From: Posidonia oceanica
Taxonomy: Eukaryota > Streptophyta > Magnoliopsida > Alismatales > Posidoniaceae
Length of the DNA: 64,000 bases
NCBI GenBank assembly: GCA_037176725.1
Contig: JAZBRS010000039.1
Location: 20,930,001-20,994,000, forward strand
Reading direction: 5' to 3'
Each line of letters begins with the position of its first letter. Position 1 is the first letter of the stretch. Under the pieces are notes generated by a model that did no database searches, was not told the DNA's origin, and was given only the letters and a program-made list of their open reading frames with translations. Below are positions 63,301-64,000 of the stretch, in pieces. A program made the translations under genes and the position numbers.

Positions 63301-64000
63301 AAGGAATGCAGAAAGAAAGCAAGAACCCATCGTGATAGGCGTGCAATGGTCTCAGCGCGGGCATGCTTCGTGGCGTCACGAGGTGACAAACAAAGTACAC
63401 GTCGGTCATCACGGACCTGCCCACGTGGGGGGTGGCAAAATTTGAAAAGCACAGAGCCTCTGAGCGAGGCAGGCAAAAGTGCTCATCCTTGACCCCGATT
63501 TTCGAAAGCAGGGAGAAGAGTTACAGCATGCATTTTTTGGCTTCGAACTTAAAGCAACTGTGCTAGAAGGGTGTTTCCGCACTTTCTACCTTGAGGAGTT
63601 CTCAATCCTCGAGCAACGCCATGCCGAGTTGTAGTCGGTGGCTCTCATTCTCACTCTTGGTTCAGGATGAGGCCTTAACTTTGCAGAGTATAGCCTTTGG
63701 CTGTCTGTGTGTAGCAGAAGCGTTGGATGTAGCTTTACAGCCTCCGTCTCAATTCCTCAGGGAACGACTACCACTTTTAACGCTCACAGAATGATATTTC
63801 TTTTCCTTTTCTTTTCATGAGTGACTGGAGTTGCATCTAGCTTGAAGGTAAAGTTGTCTGCACAGGGGATTGGAGCGTGCTGCTGCACTCGGAGGGTGGG
63901 GCCAGGTCCTCCTGATCAGGTATCCTGTGCATTTTGCTAGTGTGGCACTTGGAGTTGAAAGCTGAGGGGGCTTCGACGCTCGTCCGAGTCACTCCTCTCA
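63301..64000 (-). other. D internal sequence of unknown content
   Basis: Between the hairpin array and the window end I recognise no protein. 63340-63440 has a hairpin near 63376-63390 (TCGTG/CACGA) at the place where A and B carry a hairpin after their arrays. 63500-64000 is unique-looking sequence that may be the tail of an extra gene or its 3' UTR. Confidence 0.35.

Larger units (their letters stand above)
58603..64000 (-). mobile_element. Element D, 3' part on minus strand
   Basis: A 3' LTR with a PPT and hairpin-rich 3' region upstream of it (higher coordinates) shows an element whose body continues past the window end. It is related to A and B in LTR ends, the conserved LTR block, PPT and 3' hairpins, but its LTR is shorter (3304 bp) and diverged. 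The DNA beyond the LTR (below 58603) lacks a PBS, so this is the element's end. The expected duplicated target would be GGTGG (58598-58602); the other copy is out of view. Confidence 0.85.

Overview
This window is plant nuclear DNA made almost wholly of long LTR retrotransposons of the Ty3/gypsy superfamily, Tat/Ogre-like lineage. The lineage call rests on three features: LTRs of 3.3-5.8 kb, a primer-binding site matching a tRNA-Arg 3' end, and a pol with a degenerate RNase H followed by a second, archaeal-type RNase H before the integrase. Spliceosomal intron borders and plant-mobile-domain (PMD)/DUF7745-type extra genes also point to a flowering plant; I cannot name the family. No host housekeeping gene, rRNA, tRNA gene or CRISPR array was recognised.

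The layout is a Russian doll. Element C (oldest, + strand) occupies 1-3253 and resumes at 53957; its pol carries many stops. Element A (3254-53951, + strand, about 24.2 kb without its passenger) sits in C's pol and is flanked by the 5-bp duplication GCTAC. Element B (17451-43905, + strand, 26.5 kb) sits in A between pol and A's extra gene, flanked by CCCGC. Beyond C's pol lies an antisense, intron-containing PMD gene (57167-58513). Next to it is the 3' LTR and 3' region of element D (58603 to the window end, - strand).

B is the most complete: 5' LTR, PBS, 1.3-kb leader, one-frame Gag-Pro-RT-RNase H-aRNase H-integrase (2881 codons with a single TAG), a spacer with a purine-rich tract, a sense 400-aa DUF7745/PMD-like gene, a hypervariable 3' region of small inverted repeats, PPT and 3' LTR. 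A has the same plan, but its pol has lost about 2.9 kb in frame (RT, both RNases H and the N-terminal half of integrase). It also has three nonsense codons, and its DUF7745-like gene is broken.

The most interesting signal is in the 3' regions of A, B and D. Dozens of short stem-loops have stems that change in compensating pairs (GATA/TATC, GACA/TGTC, GGTA/TACC, GATGA/TCATC, GATAAG/CTTATC), with wobble exceptions mostly of the G-U kind on the element's sense strand, while the loop stays near TCC-A-AAC. This suggests selected RNA structure rather than mere satellite growth. Second is a tRNA-Arg PBS-like 12-mer inside the LTRs that varies together with the true PBS.
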